64,000 bases of DNA from an uncultured bacterium (lineage in GTDB: Bacteria > Planctomycetota > GCA-002687715). Location of the stretch: positions 248,001-312,000 of the forward strand of contig CADEGH010000002.1 of NCBI GenBank assembly GCA_902826835.1, in the 5' to 3' direction. Below are positions 26,982-36,205 of this stretch, in pieces. Every line of letters begins with the position of its first letter. The stretch's first letter is position 1. Under the pieces are notes generated by a model. It had not been told where the DNA came from and made no database searches. It saw only the letters and a program-made list of their open reading frames with translations. The translations under genes were made by a program, and so were the position numbers.

Positions 26982-27803
26982 TCAGCGAGCGCGAGCCGCG
27001 ATGACGAGGCGGAGGTCGACCAAAACGGGGCGGTGGTCGGAGCGGAGTGGCTCGGGCACGACCACGGCGCTCAGCGTTTGCCAATGCGCCGTGGCCCCTC
27101 GGCGCACGAGGACGTGGTCGATGATCTGCGACGGCGCGGGTGCCTCCCAGGTGCCATCGGATCCCGTACCAACCCGTTCGAATCCGCGGTCCGCGAAGAG
27201 TCGGAGGGTGCGCGAGGAGGGTTCGTCGTTGAGATCTCCGAGCACGATCGTGGGAAGAGCCCGGCGAGCCTCCAAGTGCTCCAGCACTTGCGTCGCCTGC
27301 GCCACCCGCGCCTGATCGTCGTCCAGCCAATCGAAGTGGGCGACCACAACGACGATGGTCTCGGCGCCCAGCGCCACTTCCGAAACGAGCACGGATCGCG
27401 GTTCTTCCGGCCCGGGTGGCAGATCCAAGACCTCAGCATCCCGAATCGGAAGCGCGCTGAGCAAGGCGAGTCCGTACTGTCCCCCGTCGTAGGTCATGAA
27501 CGGCGCGAACCCGGGGGCCATCTCCAGGCGTTGGCCGAGCCAACGCGGCTGGTCCACCGCGCCCGAGCGGCGGGTCGAAACATCCATCTCTTGGAGCGCG
27601 ATCAGATCGGCGCCCCAGGCTTCCATCAGACTGGCTTGACGCTCGAGATCGAGTTTCTTGTCCATGCCGACGCCGTGCCGCAAATTCCAGGTGGCGAGGC
27701 GCAGTGGAATTCCCGAGAGCTCTAAATGCTCGCCGCTTTGACACGACGGCAGAAGCAAAGCGCCCAAAAGGAGCAGGGTGCACGGATCCGTCGCTCGTTT
27801 CAT
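26982..27803 (-). CDS. Endonuclease/exonuclease/phosphatase (EEP) family lipoprotein
   Basis: 273 residues from the ATG at 27803; an in-frame TTG six codons earlier is less likely. The N-terminus LLLLGALLLPSC is a lipoprotein signal with Cys as lipidation site. EEP motifs are complete: LRLATWNLRHG, DLIALQEMD, HFDWL, IVLGDLNDEP and the terminal SDHRPVLVDL. The fold hydrolyses phosphodiesters or phosphomonoesters with a divalent metal. Surface-anchored members may be nucleases or phospholipase/phosphatase-like; substrate undetermined. It converges on the A2M gene with only 19 bp between the stop codons. Confidence 0.9.
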   Translation of the reverse strand: MKRATDPCTLLLLGALLLPSCQSGEHLELSGIPLRLATWNLRHGVGMDKKLDLERQASLMEAWGADLIALQEMDVSTRRSGAVDQPRWLGQRLEMAPGFAPFMTYDGGQYGLALLSALPIRDAEVLDLPPGPEEPRSVLVSEVALGAETIVVVVAHFDWLDDDQARVAQATQVLEHLEARRALPTIVLGDLNDEPSSRTLRLFADRGFERVGTGSDGTWEAPAPSQIIDHVLVRRGATAHWQTLSAVVVPEPLRSDHRPVLVDLRLVIAARAR

Positions 27804-27888
27804 GGCTCGAAAGTAGCGCAAAAAGTCAAAAGGGGATCACGATTCAGCGGGAGGCTGGCCTATGATGGGCCTCAACTGGGAGCCCCGT

Positions 27889-29340
27889 ATGCGCCTATCG
27901 CTTGTGTCGGTCCTCGCGTTTCTGATCCTCTCTTCGTTCGGTCGCGGCCAGACTCTCGTCGGCACCGAGCCGTTCCCGCTCTCGGGCGACGCGTACATCT
28001 GCAACCGCGACAACGTCTCCGAAAACGTTCTGCGCCTCGTCGATCTCAACCTCGACGGCGACTTCAACGATGCGGGCGAAGTCATCGAGGTCTACAACGG
28101 CCTCACCGGGGCCTACTTGCTGTCGAACGCCGGCGCCATCGGAGTGGGACCGAACGGGACGGTGTTCGTCGGAGACGCGACTACGGATCACATCCTCGCT
28201 TTGAACGACCAAAACGGGGACGGCGACGCCATGGATGCCCTCGAAGCCACGCAGTGGTTCAACGGCAACGTGGGCGGTAATGCTTCCGGCATCGTCATGT
28301 CCTCGATTCAAGCTTTGTGCGTGGACACGACCGGAGTGGTCTGGGTAGCCAACGCGAATGCTTCGAGTTCCGGAGTCGACGGGATCATCCGCCTCGAAGA
28401 CTTGGGGGGAACCCCCGGAGCCAATGATCCGGGCGAGGCCGTGCAGTACGCGATCTTCGCCGGATCAGGGGTGCCCTCGCAGATCTTCATCGGCCCAGGC
28501 GGCTTCCTCTACTATGTCGAAACGGTCGGGGCCTCGGGCCTTCCGCGCGGGATTCACCGGCTCCACGACGACGTCATCCCGAACGGGAACTGCCTGGATT
28601 CGGGCGAAGTCACGCCTTGGTACACCTATCCGCTCACCAACGGATCGCTCTATTCCGCCGCGTTCGACCGCAATGGCGTGGTGTACGTGGGCGACTTCTT
28701 GAACGACCGGATCATGGCGCTGATCGATGCAAACGCCGACTTCCAGATCGCGAACGGGACGGCGGAGGAGGTTCAGTATTGGACAAGCGGCGGTGCCGCC
28801 AGCACAATTTGGGGCATCTCCGGAGTCGAAGACGGCTCACTCTGGGTCATCGATGATGCGGTTCCCCCGCGGATGCTCCGCATCGCCGACGACGTCGTGC
28901 CGAATGGCGTGGCCACCGATCCCGGCGAAACTACGACTCTCTACAACTCCACCGTGTCGCCATTCTTGATCGACGATCCGTTCGCCCTCGCCGTCGCGCG
29001 GCGCCCTACCCTCTCGGGCCCCGCCCTCCCTTCGATCAGCATCCCCTTTCAAATTGGCCTCGAAGCGACCGCCAACGACTTCTTCGAGCTCTTCATCAGC
29101 ACCGGAGTCAACTCGATCGTCCTCGCCCCCTACGGCACCCTGGTCCTGAGTTTGGCGCCACCCGATGTTTTCCTGCCGCTCATCGGAGGGAGTCTCGGAA
29201 ACAACGGCCAGTTTGTTCTTCCGGTGCCAGCCCTGAATGTCCCGTCACTCGTGGGGACGACGCTCTATCTCCAGGGATACTGCGGGCCAGCCGCCCGAAT
29301 CGTCTTCACCAACCCGCTCGCGCTGCCCTTCCAACCCTGA
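27889..29340 (+). CDS. Secreted repeat (NHL/propeller-like) protein with calcium-loop-like motifs
   Basis: 483 residues. The ATG at 27889 has GGAG 8 nt upstream and starts a signal peptide ending FGRGQ. The body has about five repeated blades with the pattern GxVxVGDxxxDRIxALxDxNxD (VFVGDATTDHILALNDQNGD, VYVGDFLNDRIMALIDANAD), typical of NHL/SMP30-like propellers. D-x-N-x-D-G strings (DLNLDGDFNDAGE) look like calcium-binding loops as in dockerins. The last 110 residues form a beta module similar in style to that ending the DUF4394 protein. Function not assignable beyond extracellular binding or scaffolding. Confidence 0.85.
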   Translation: MRLSLVSVLAFLILSSFGRGQTLVGTEPFPLSGDAYICNRDNVSENVLRLVDLNLDGDFNDAGEVIEVYNGLTGAYLLSNAGAIGVGPNGTVFVGDATTDHILALNDQNGDGDAMDALEATQWFNGNVGGNASGIVMSSIQALCVDTTGVVWVANANASSSGVDGIIRLEDLGGTPGANDPGEAVQYAIFAGSGVPSQIFIGPGGFLYYVETVGASGLPRGIHRLHDDVIPNGNCLDSGEVTPWYTYPLTNGSLYSAAFDRNGVVYVGDFLNDRIMALIDANADFQIANGTAEEVQYWTSGGAASTIWGISGVEDGSLWVIDDAVPPRMLRIADDVVPNGVATDPGETTTLYNSTVSPFLIDDPFALAVARRPTLSGPALPSISIPFQIGLEATANDFFELFISTGVNSIVLAPYGTLVLSLAPPDVFLPLIGGSLGNNGQFVLPVPALNVPSLVGTTLYLQGYCGPAARIVFTNPLALPFQP

Positions 29341-29352
29341 AATCAGAACCAA

Positions 29353-29853
29353 TCACTGTCCGGCTTGGAACCTCGGCACTCCGGCGATCAGGAAGGCGAG
29401 AGCGGCGGCGGCGCAGATCAGGAAGAGCAGACTGAGAACATTAAGGAAGGTCCCCATGCGGATCGCCTGGTCGTAGCGCTCGCGCACCTCGATGTTCATC
29501 TCGGAACCAGCGCTGCTTTGGAGCCGGTCCCGCAGTGAAATGGTCCGTGGTGCGATCACGAGGCTCGCGTAAAGGACCACCGCCAACGCCGCTCCCGTCA
29601 ACGCCAAGAAGGTGATCGTCGGGGTGCGGAGGTTGGGATAGAAGAGGGCGCCCGTGCCTCCGAAGACCATCAAGAGCGCGCTCGCGAAAGCAAGCCAGTA
29701 CTGACGAGGGGCGATGACGTCCATCACCTCCCGTGCCTGGCTTGGACCAAGCTTGCGATTGACCAGGGGGGCCACGAAGAAGGTCATGAAGACGGCCGAC
29801 CCCAGCCAGGCGGCCAGGCCGATCATGGTCACGAAAAGGGCAAGGACATCCAT
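29353..29853 (-). CDS. DUF4149 (TMEM205-like) membrane protein
   Basis: 166 residues with four predicted transmembrane helices: near 1-25 (VLALFVTMIGLAAWLGSAVF), 50-70, 75-100 and 140-160. The pattern of FFVAPLV...VIAPRQYWLAFASALLMV plus the long loop with DRLQSS fits the DUF4149 family of small integral membrane proteins of unknown role. The start at 29853 begins the first helix directly; the upstream open frame is non-coding in character, and no strong ribosome binding site is visible. Convergent with the preceding secreted-protein gene, 12 bp apart. Confidence 0.8.
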   Translation of the reverse strand: MDVLALFVTMIGLAAWLGSAVFMTFFVAPLVNRKLGPSQAREVMDVIAPRQYWLAFASALLMVFGGTGALFYPNLRTPTITFLALTGAALAVVLYASLVIAPRTISLRDRLQSSAGSEMNIEVRERYDQAIRMGTFLNVLSLLFLICAAAALAFLIAGVPRFQAGQ

Positions 29854-29938
29854 GCTGGGGGGATGGTAGCAGCCGAGGTTTTTCTGGACTTTGGCGAACT
29901 GAGCAATACGGTCGCGGACAGGGCTGCCGGTTACGGGC

Positions 29939-29965
29939 AATTCAAAAAAAATTTCTACTTTTAGG
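29939..29965 (+). promoter_or_regulatory. AT-rich tract in a divergent intergenic region, possible promoter
   Basis: A run of A followed by TTTCTACTTTT lies within otherwise GC-rich DNA, about 100 bp upstream of the secreted protein gene at 30066 and between two divergent genes. Such tracts often mark promoter UP elements or -10 regions. No confident -35/-10 pair could be named, so this is only a pointer to the likely promoter. Confidence 0.3.
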
Positions 29966-30065
29966 GCCTCCCCCCTTACACTTCGACGGTCCCCATCGTG
30001 GCAGCCCCGTCGGGCCGCGCCACACTTGCCTTGTCTCGGATCCCCCTGCATCTCAAGGAGTCTGA

Positions 30066-31697
30066 ATGTCCCGCCTGCCTTTGGGCCTCGCCATGGCCCT
30101 GACGTGCGCCCTCACCCTTCCGTCCCTCGCTCAGTCCTTCTTCACAGTGGGCACCGGTACCTCGGTCAACACGACCACGACCTACCCCGCACCCTACGGC
30201 AACTACTGGTGGGGCTCACGCCATCAGTTCCTGATCACGGCTGCGGAACTCAATTCGCTGAACGTCCCGCCCGGCACTCAATTCAACTCGTTGGGATTCG
30301 ATGTCACCCAGGTGAGTGGTCAGGCTTTGAGCGCGTTCACGATCGGGCTCGCACACACGATGACTGCGGACCTCGGCGCAGCCTGGGACCCCATACCCCC
30401 AGTCGCCTTCACGACCGCCACCTATCTCGCGACCGTCGGCTGGAATGATCACTCGTTTCAGACTCCCTTCGTTTGGAACGGAATCGACAACATCCTGGTC
30501 GAGACCTGCCACCAAAACACTTCGTACACCTTCAATTGCATCGTCAACCAGAGCACCACGAGCTTCACATCGAGCCGGTACTATCGGGCCGATGCCGCAG
30601 GCGTCTGCGGAAACACGCAGCTCACCGGCACGTCGTCTCAGCGCCCGAACATGCGCCTGGCCGATGCGGCCAATTCCACGTTCTGGCAGACGAACCGTCC
30701 CGGAGCGAGCCTCGACATCAACGGCGTCCTCGCCGCGTCCCTTTCGAAGGCCACGACCACGGTTTGTTTCGGCGACCCCGTCGCGATCAACATCGCCGGC
30801 GGCCCGGGCGCCTTCGAAGCCGTCTACAATTTCGCCCCGACGGTCCCGCTCGGTGGTGGGGCTTTCCCCACCTCGGCGACTCAGATGATCAACGTCGACC
30901 TCGCCCAACCGGTCGTTTTCTTGAACGGAAACGTGGTCCCGAGCTTCCTGACTCTCCCCGGCCCGTTCGCCCTGGGATTCTCCGCCCCGGGCATTCCGCT
31001 CACCGCCTCCATCCAGATGGCCGTCCTCGACGGCTCGGCGCCGGACGGCTACAGCCTGAGTCAGGCGGGCGAATTGAGCGTGGTTGCCAGCGCCACTCTG
31101 CCCGGCCCGGCCACGGATGACTCTGGCGTCCTCATCAACTTTGCCGCATTCCCTCTCTGCATCCCTTCGGGAGTGAACTTCTTCGGCACCAATTACACGC
31201 AGGCCCACGTGATCTCGAACGGCCGCCTCATCTTCGGTGCTCTGAACGTCGCATTTGCCCCCACGACGGCCCAACTCCTGACCGATGGGCCCTCGCTCAA
31301 CCTGTGGTGCGACTTGAATCCCGGTGCGGCCGGGACGATCACCGTCTCCTCCCCGGCCCCCGGTGATTTCCGCGTCGATTGGACCGGGGTGGTTTACTAC
31401 CTGAGCACGATCCCCAACACCTTCGGCCTCCAAGTGGACGCCGCAGGCAATGCCCGCGCTGACGGTCTCGCCGGAGTCGCACTAGGCGGCGCTGGCGCTC
31501 AATTGCTCGGCATCTCGGCGGGCACGCTCGGCGCTACCGATCCGGGTGCGACCATCTTTGCGCCTTCGATGCTCACCGCCGGCCCATTTGGTCTCGGCAT
31601 GCTCTACAATCTCGGGACCCAGGGCAGCGTGACCGCCGGCCTGAACGCGGTCGACTTCGTCTTCAACGGCGTCGGCTACGACTGGATGGCGAACTGA
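30066..31697 (+). CDS. Secreted protein with C-terminal module shared with the tandem lectins
   Basis: 543 residues. GGAG sits 5 nt before the ATG; the signal peptide ends PSLAQ. The N-terminal 220 residues (YPAPYGNYWWGSRHQFLITA, then AFTIGLAHT) resemble beta-sandwich surface domains seen in secreted proteins of marine bacteria. The C-terminal 250 residues share a distinct pattern with both lectin-like proteins at 59.7-63.5 kb: the FFG/FYG block, SNGRLIF, then LWCDLNPGAAGTITVS, and a G-T-x-G-S-V-x-x-G-L-N end. This implies a family-specific sorting or surface-attachment module. Function of the N-terminus unknown. Confidence 0.82.
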   Translation: MSRLPLGLAMALTCALTLPSLAQSFFTVGTGTSVNTTTTYPAPYGNYWWGSRHQFLITAAELNSLNVPPGTQFNSLGFDVTQVSGQALSAFTIGLAHTMTADLGAAWDPIPPVAFTTATYLATVGWNDHSFQTPFVWNGIDNILVETCHQNTSYTFNCIVNQSTTSFTSSRYYRADAAGVCGNTQLTGTSSQRPNMRLADAANSTFWQTNRPGASLDINGVLAASLSKATTTVCFGDPVAINIAGGPGAFEAVYNFAPTVPLGGGAFPTSATQMINVDLAQPVVFLNGNVVPSFLTLPGPFALGFSAPGIPLTASIQMAVLDGSAPDGYSLSQAGELSVVASATLPGPATDDSGVLINFAAFPLCIPSGVNFFGTNYTQAHVISNGRLIFGALNVAFAPTTAQLLTDGPSLNLWCDLNPGAAGTITVSSPAPGDFRVDWTGVVYYLSTIPNTFGLQVDAAGNARADGLAGVALGGAGAQLLGISAGTLGATDPGATIFAPSMLTAGPFGLGMLYNLGTQGSVTAGLNAVDFVFNGVGYDWMAN

Positions 31698-31703
31698 TCT
31701 TCC

Positions 31704-32090
31704 TTGCCTCTCTTCGCGCAGGCCCTCGACCTGATCGACGACCCCGCGCTCATCGCGGAGTATGAGTCGCACCACCAGGCCGTCTGGCCGGAAGTGTGCA
31801 CGGGCCTGCGCGGCATCGGGATTCGGTGGCTCCGCATCTGGCGCCACCAAACCCGCCTCTTCATGGTCTTCGAGGCCGGCCCCACCTTCGACCCCAAAGC
31901 CGACTTCCAAACTTACACCGCCGACCCCCGCTGCGCGGCCTGGGACACCCTCATGCGCCGCTACCAGCGCCCTCTCCCCGGCGCGCCCTCCACCGCCTGG
32001 TGGACCCCCATGAAGCTCGTCTGTGCGTTGGAGTTTCCCGACCGCATCACGTCCGCGGATGCCTATCCCCATTCTCCGGGTGCGGAATAG
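31704..32090 (+). CDS. rhaM: L-rhamnose mutarotase family (DUF718) protein
   Basis: 128 residues, apparently from a TTG start at 31704, 6 bp after the preceding stop. RhaM interconverts alpha and beta anomers of L-rhamnose. Conserved features are visible: EYESHHQAVWPEV with the catalytic-type His, GIRWLRIWRHQTRLFMVFE, and WWTPMKLVCALE at the end, all matching RhaM. No other rhamnose genes lie in the window, so it may act on another deoxy sugar. Its 3' end overlaps the convergent sigma factor gene by 28 bp. The missing Shine-Dalgarno and TTG start suggest low or coupled translation. Confidence 0.85.
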   Translation: MPLFAQALDLIDDPALIAEYESHHQAVWPEVCTGLRGIGIRWLRIWRHQTRLFMVFEAGPTFDPKADFQTYTADPRCAAWDTLMRRYQRPLPGAPSTAWWTPMKLVCALEFPDRITSADAYPHSPGAE

Positions 32091-32731
32091 GGATCTGGAC
32101 GCCCAAGGGCACGGCGCAAGCGCTCGCGTGCTCGCTCGAGCTGCTTCCGCACCGTATCCGGGGTTTGACCAGTCTTCGTCGCGTACTCGACCGCGGTCTC
32201 ATCCCCGAGCCCGCAGGCCACCCAAACGTCGCGGTAGGGACCAGGCAGTTTGTTGAGCGCCTCATAGAGCTGGTCTTGTTCCTCCCGCCCCGCGGCGATC
32301 GCCGAGGGAGTAAGGCCCGACGAGACGAGACCACTATCCGGCTCAACCCGGGGGCCACTCCGGATTTTGCGGCCCGCCGCCCCGCCCTTTCTTCCCCAAT
32401 CGCCCGCCGCTTCCGCGATCTTCTTGGCCAGGAGCTTGCGGAAGGAGCCGGGACCTCGGTACTCGAAAGCCTCGAGAAGCGGCAGGGTTCTCGCCCACGC
32501 TTCTTGAACAAGGTCCTCGGCGTCCGCTGCCGAAGCCCAACCGAGCACGTGCCCCAGGCGGTGGCGAGCAAACAGAATCAGCGGGCCGTGATAGCGACGG
32601 TGGAGGCGGTCCCAGACGGAGCTCGAGCCTCCTCTCTTGACCTCTTCGATCCAAAGTCGGGAGAAACCCGGCAGATCCGAATCCGGCGTACCGAGACCTC
32701 CACTCTTCGATTCTTGGCTTGGGTTTGTCAT
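32063..32731 (-). CDS. ECF-type RNA polymerase sigma factor
   Basis: 222 residues. The ATG at 32731 follows GGGAGG at 6 nt. Region 2 is seen as DRLHRRYHGPLILFARHRL...DAEDLVQEAWARTL, and region 4 as LNKLPGPYRDVWVACGL...EYATKTGQTPDTVRKQLERARERL, a clear helix-turn-helix. Regions 1.2/3 are absent, as in ECF factors. It is divergent from a TPR kinase gene 119 bp away, an arrangement common in planctomycetes, where a kinase rather than an anti-sigma factor is thought to control the ECF protein. No anti-sigma gene is adjacent. Confidence 0.92.
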   Translation of the reverse strand: MTNPSQESKSGGLGTPDSDLPGFSRLWIEEVKRGGSSSVWDRLHRRYHGPLILFARHRLGHVLGWASAADAEDLVQEAWARTLPLLEAFEYRGPGSFRKLLAKKIAEAAGDWGRKGGAAGRKIRSGPRVEPDSGLVSSGLTPSAIAAGREEQDQLYEALNKLPGPYRDVWVACGLGDETAVEYATKTGQTPDTVRKQLERARERLRRALGRPDPYSAPGEWG

Positions 32732-32850
32732 GCGGAGCCTCCCAGGGCGTGAGCGTAGGAAAAACGACCAACGTGACGACCCATTTTGCTCCGGAAAACG
32801 TCTTGGAGGCATGGAACCCGCCAGAGCCGGGTCTTCGGAGCCTGATCACG
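32732..32850. promoter_or_regulatory. Divergent promoter region, ECF sigma / kinase
   Basis: These 119 bp must carry both promoters. The plus-strand GGAAAAC and GGAACC strings resemble ECF -35 elements, which would be compatible with autoregulation, but no convincingly spaced -10 (CGTC/TCTGA-like) partner could be chosen by eye. The kinase ribosome binding site GGAG lies at its right end. Confidence 0.4.
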
Positions 32851-35800
32851 ATGGATCACCAAGAGAATGCGCCGGGTCCGTTCTCCCTGTTCATACGGGC
32901 TTATTTCGCGGACCGCGACGCCGGGAACATCCGGCGCCTGGGCCAATACTTGGACCTCTTCCCGGGAGCCCGAGACGAAGTCACGGCGGAGTACATCCGC
33001 CTCGAGGGAGGAGATCCCGCCGCGGCCCGGCGAACCGAGATGGGCGCCGCCGAGATCTTCGGCCCCTTCGAGCTGCGGCGCCGGCTCGGGCAAGGGGCGT
33101 TTGGCGAGGTCGTCTTGGCCTACGACCGCCGTCTCAAGCGGGAAGTGGCCCTGAAGCGCCTTCACGAACACCTGCTTTGGGATGACGCCGGGATCGAACA
33201 TCGATTCCTCGCCGAGGCCCGGTTGGTCGCCCGCCTGAACCACCCGGGAATATGCCCGGTCTACGAGGTCGATGTGTTTGCGGGTCGTCCCTTCATCGCC
33301 ATGAAGTTTCTCGAAGGCGAGACTCTCGCGTCGATCCTGAATCCGATCGCCCCCCGTACGGACCGATGGTCCAAGGAGAGTCCGGAGTTCGTACGGCAGA
33401 TCCTGGGCCTCTTTCAGATCGTGGCCGAGGCGGTTTCGCACGCCCATTTGGCCGGCGTCATCCACCGCGATCTCAAGCCTTCCAACATCATCGTCGACGC
33501 GACCGGGCACCCGACCCTTCTCGATTTCGGTTTGGCTCACGACCTGACCCATCAAAGCGCGCGGCTCACCGGCACCAAGGACCGACTCGGGACAGTGCCC
33601 TACATGGCGCCGGAAACGCTCGACGGTTCGCCGCGCCGCCCCGACGCCCGCGCCGATGTATGGGCCATCGGCGTCATGCTCTACGAGTCGCTGGCCGGCC
33701 ATCGCCCTTTCGACGGTCCCACGGATGTGCAGACCATCTGGAACATCGTTCACGTCGAGCCACCCCGATTGGTAACCACCAAGGCTCGGGCTTCCTCCGA
33801 AGTCCAGGCCGTGGTCGAGGCTGCCCTCCAGAAGGATCCCCAACGCCGCTACGCGAGCGCCGACAAACTCGGCCTGGACCTCGCGGCCATCCTCGCGCAG
33901 CGCCCGGTCTCCGTGCGTCCCCTCGGGCCGCTCGGACGAGGCCTTCGTTACGCAAGACGCTATCCCGGGCAAACTCTGTCGGGACTGGCAGTAGCCCTCG
34001 CCATTGGCGTAGCGCTGTTCTTCGTGAGCCGCTTTCTCGCCTCGGCTCCCGAGCGCCTCCGCGGCGAGGAGTTCGCGCGGCTTGAGGAACATCGTGCCCA
34101 CCTGCAACTCCTCGAGGTGTTCTCGTCTACCCCCGTGGACTTGTTCATAGACAACCCCGAGCGGTGGAATGAGGTCCTGCACCGCACGCTGAACCACCCG
34201 GAGGTCATCGAACGTGCCGAGGGGCTGGCGCTCTACGCCAGTCTCGCCCATTCCGTCCGTCTCCAAGGCATTCCGGTCGGACTCTGCGACTTTGGCAACC
34301 GTTTCTCGGAATGGCGCCGGAGTGGAGCCATCACTCCGTTCACCGAGTCCGTCCTTCGACAAATTTTCGGATTGGATGCTCCCTCAGAACTCACGGCGAC
34401 TCCTGACAACCGACCACGTAGGTCCGAAGAATGGGAAGTGTATGCCCATTACTTGGCCAATTCCGGACGGCCCCGCGAAGCGGCGGATGCCGCGATCAAT
34501 GCTGTTCACGCCGCCGAAGTACCACGATCAGGGCTCTATGCCTCCGCGGCCCAGATTCTATTGGACTCGGGAGATCGCGAGGGAGCCGTACAACTGCTCG
34601 AACGCGCGGATACCCGACATTCGGCAAACCCAAGTGCTTTCGGGCAGTTGGGTCTATTGCGCGCTCGGATTGCGATCATCGACAACAATATCGTTGCCGC
34701 GGAGAAACTCGTCCTGGACTGGGCAACTCAGTGGCATGGCAATCCTGGAGTTGCTCGCCTATTGGGTGAACTGCGCATCGATTATCCGGTGTCAGTCTGG
34801 ACGAAACTGTGGATGGCTAACTTGACACGGTCGTTCGCCGATTCAGAAATCCACCTCGAATTTCTCAGAAAATGCATCGTCGATTACCCACAATCGCCCG
34901 GCCTACGCGGGAGACTACTTCAGGCGCTCCTCAAAGCGAAACGCGAGGATGAAGCGCGCGCGCTGATCGCCAGCCTTCCCCCTTCCGACCAGGCTTATCT
35001 CTGGTTCCACCGGGCAGCGGTCACCGTCGCGAAGTCCGAAAGAATCGCCGAAAGCCTGAGGATCGCCCTCGAGGCTGGTGTCTCGCGATTCCCGCTAGAT
35101 GCCCAGTTTCTTGCCGAGCGGGCTTCCGTACCAGGAAGTTGGCCCCACGAGCTCCCTCGCACCATACTCGCGGAGGCGGCGGTGCGGCTCGCACCCAATT
35201 GGGCACCCGCTTTCCTGAATTTCGGGATGGTGCTCAATCAGGCCGGGAATCATGCGTTGGCCGCCGCCGCGTACGAGTATGCCCGCAAACTTCGCCCGAG
35301 CATGACCAAGGCATGGTCAAACGGAGCCTCTCTCGCGGCCTCCGCGGGAGACCGTCGCACGTCGGAGCTTCTCTACCGGCGCGCCGTGTCCATAGAACCG
35401 GGGCATCTCCCGAATCGCCGTGCCTGGATGGGCAGCTTGCTCAGAACGGGACAGTTCGAAGCGGCTCTGGATGACCTACTCGCGCGGCACACCGAGGTGG
35501 TCGACGAGCGCGGGCGGGAGAGCCTCCAGTCTTCCATCGAGGATGTGCGGAGCCTCACGGTCACAAACGCGGAATTGCAGGCCTGGATCCGCGGCACGAG
35601 TGGTCCACTCCCTCTCCTCGATCGGCTACGCTTCGCGGATACCGCCAATCTCATCGGCTCCCACGAATTGGTCCTGACCTGGGCCGAGGAGGCCACCCGG
35701 GAAAAGCTCCGTGAGCAAGACGCGGGCAAATGGAACTCGCTCCTGCTCGAGGCCATCTTGGCAGCGGGAGCCCAGATCCAACGGCTCGGGCACCGAGAGG

Positions 35801-36042
35801 ATTCGGCATCGGCCCGAGCGGTGGGCGACCTGTACGAGAAGGCCTACGGTTGGCTCGGGCAACTCCTCGACTCCGCAGAAGCCCACTTGGCGGGGGGCGC
35901 GACCGATGTCCGCGACCACCTGAAGACCTTCTCGGGAGACAACTGGCTTCAACCGCTGCGCAATCCAACCACCCTTCCGGAGTCCCGCCAGAAGGAGTGG
36001 CAAGCCGCCTTCGAGCGACTGACTCGCCTGGCCAAGAAGTAG
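32851..36042 (+). CDS. Membrane serine/threonine protein kinase with TPR tail, partner of the ECF sigma factor
   Basis: 1063 residues from the ATG at 32851 (GGAG 10 nt upstream). A 70-residue N-terminal helical segment precedes a complete Hanks kinase: GQGAFGEVV (from G80), Lys102 in VALK, HRDLKPSNII (His205), LDFGLAHD, GTVPYMAPETL and DVWAIGVMLYESLAGH. One transmembrane helix (LSGLAVALAIGVALFFV) lies near residues 373-390. About 670 residues of TPR-like helical repeats follow (AVRLAPNWAPAFLNFGMVL). Architecture parallels the kinase at 10.1 kb, but the two differ in sequence and in the N-terminal extension, so they are distant paralogues. The divergent ECF gene suggests the kinase phosphorylates and activates it. 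Confidence 0.93.
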   Translation: MDHQENAPGPFSLFIRAYFADRDAGNIRRLGQYLDLFPGARDEVTAEYIRLEGGDPAAARRTEMGAAEIFGPFELRRRLGQGAFGEVVLAYDRRLKREVALKRLHEHLLWDDAGIEHRFLAEARLVARLNHPGICPVYEVDVFAGRPFIAMKFLEGETLASILNPIAPRTDRWSKESPEFVRQILGLFQIVAEAVSHAHLAGVIHRDLKPSNIIVDATGHPTLLDFGLAHDLTHQSARLTGTKDRLGTVPYMAPETLDGSPRRPDARADVWAIGVMLYESLAGHRPFDGPTDVQTIWNIVHVEPPRLVTTKARASSEVQAVVEAALQKDPQRRYASADKLGLDLAAILAQRPVSVRPLGPLGRGLRYARRYPGQTLSGLAVALAIGVALFFVSRFLASAPERLRGEEFARLEEHRAHLQLLEVFSSTPVDLFIDNPERWNEVLHRTLNHPEVIERAEGLALYASLAHSVRLQGIPVGLCDFGNRFSEWRRSGAITPFTESVLRQIFGLDAPSELTATPDNRPRRSEEWEVYAHYLANSGRPREAADAAINAVHAAEVPRSGLYASAAQILLDSGDREGAVQLLERADTRHSANPSAFGQLGLLRARIAIIDNNIVAAEKLVLDWATQWHGNPGVARLLGELRIDYPVSVWTKLWMANLTRSFADSEIHLEFLRKCIVDYPQSPGLRGRLLQALLKAKREDEARALIASLPPSDQAYLWFHRAAVTVAKSERIAESLRIALEAGVSRFPLDAQFLAERASVPGSWPHELPRTILAEAAVRLAPNWAPAFLNFGMVLNQAGNHALAAAAYEYARKLRPSMTKAWSNGASLAASAGDRRTSELLYRRAVSIEPGHLPNRRAWMGSLLRTGQFEAALDDLLARHTEVVDERGRESLQSSIEDVRSLTVTNAELQAWIRGTSGPLPLLDRLRFADTANLIGSHELVLTWAEEATREKLREQDAGKWNSLLLEAILAAGAQIQRLGHREDSASARAVGDLYEKAYGWLGQLLDSAEAHLAGGATDVRDHLKTFSGDNWLQPLRNPTTLPESRQKEWQAAFERLTRLAKK

Positions 36043-36205
36043 CCGGATCTGCCGCCGTGAACGGGTCTTCGCCGCTACCGCCTTCACCACCGATTTGGGC
36101 AGCGTCGAATCCCGAACCCCCGCGAAGAAATCTCCGAAATCGTAGTCACGTTTCGCAATCCGGTCCGCTCCTGCCCGGGGGAATGTCCCCCTTTGGAGCA
36201 ACAAG

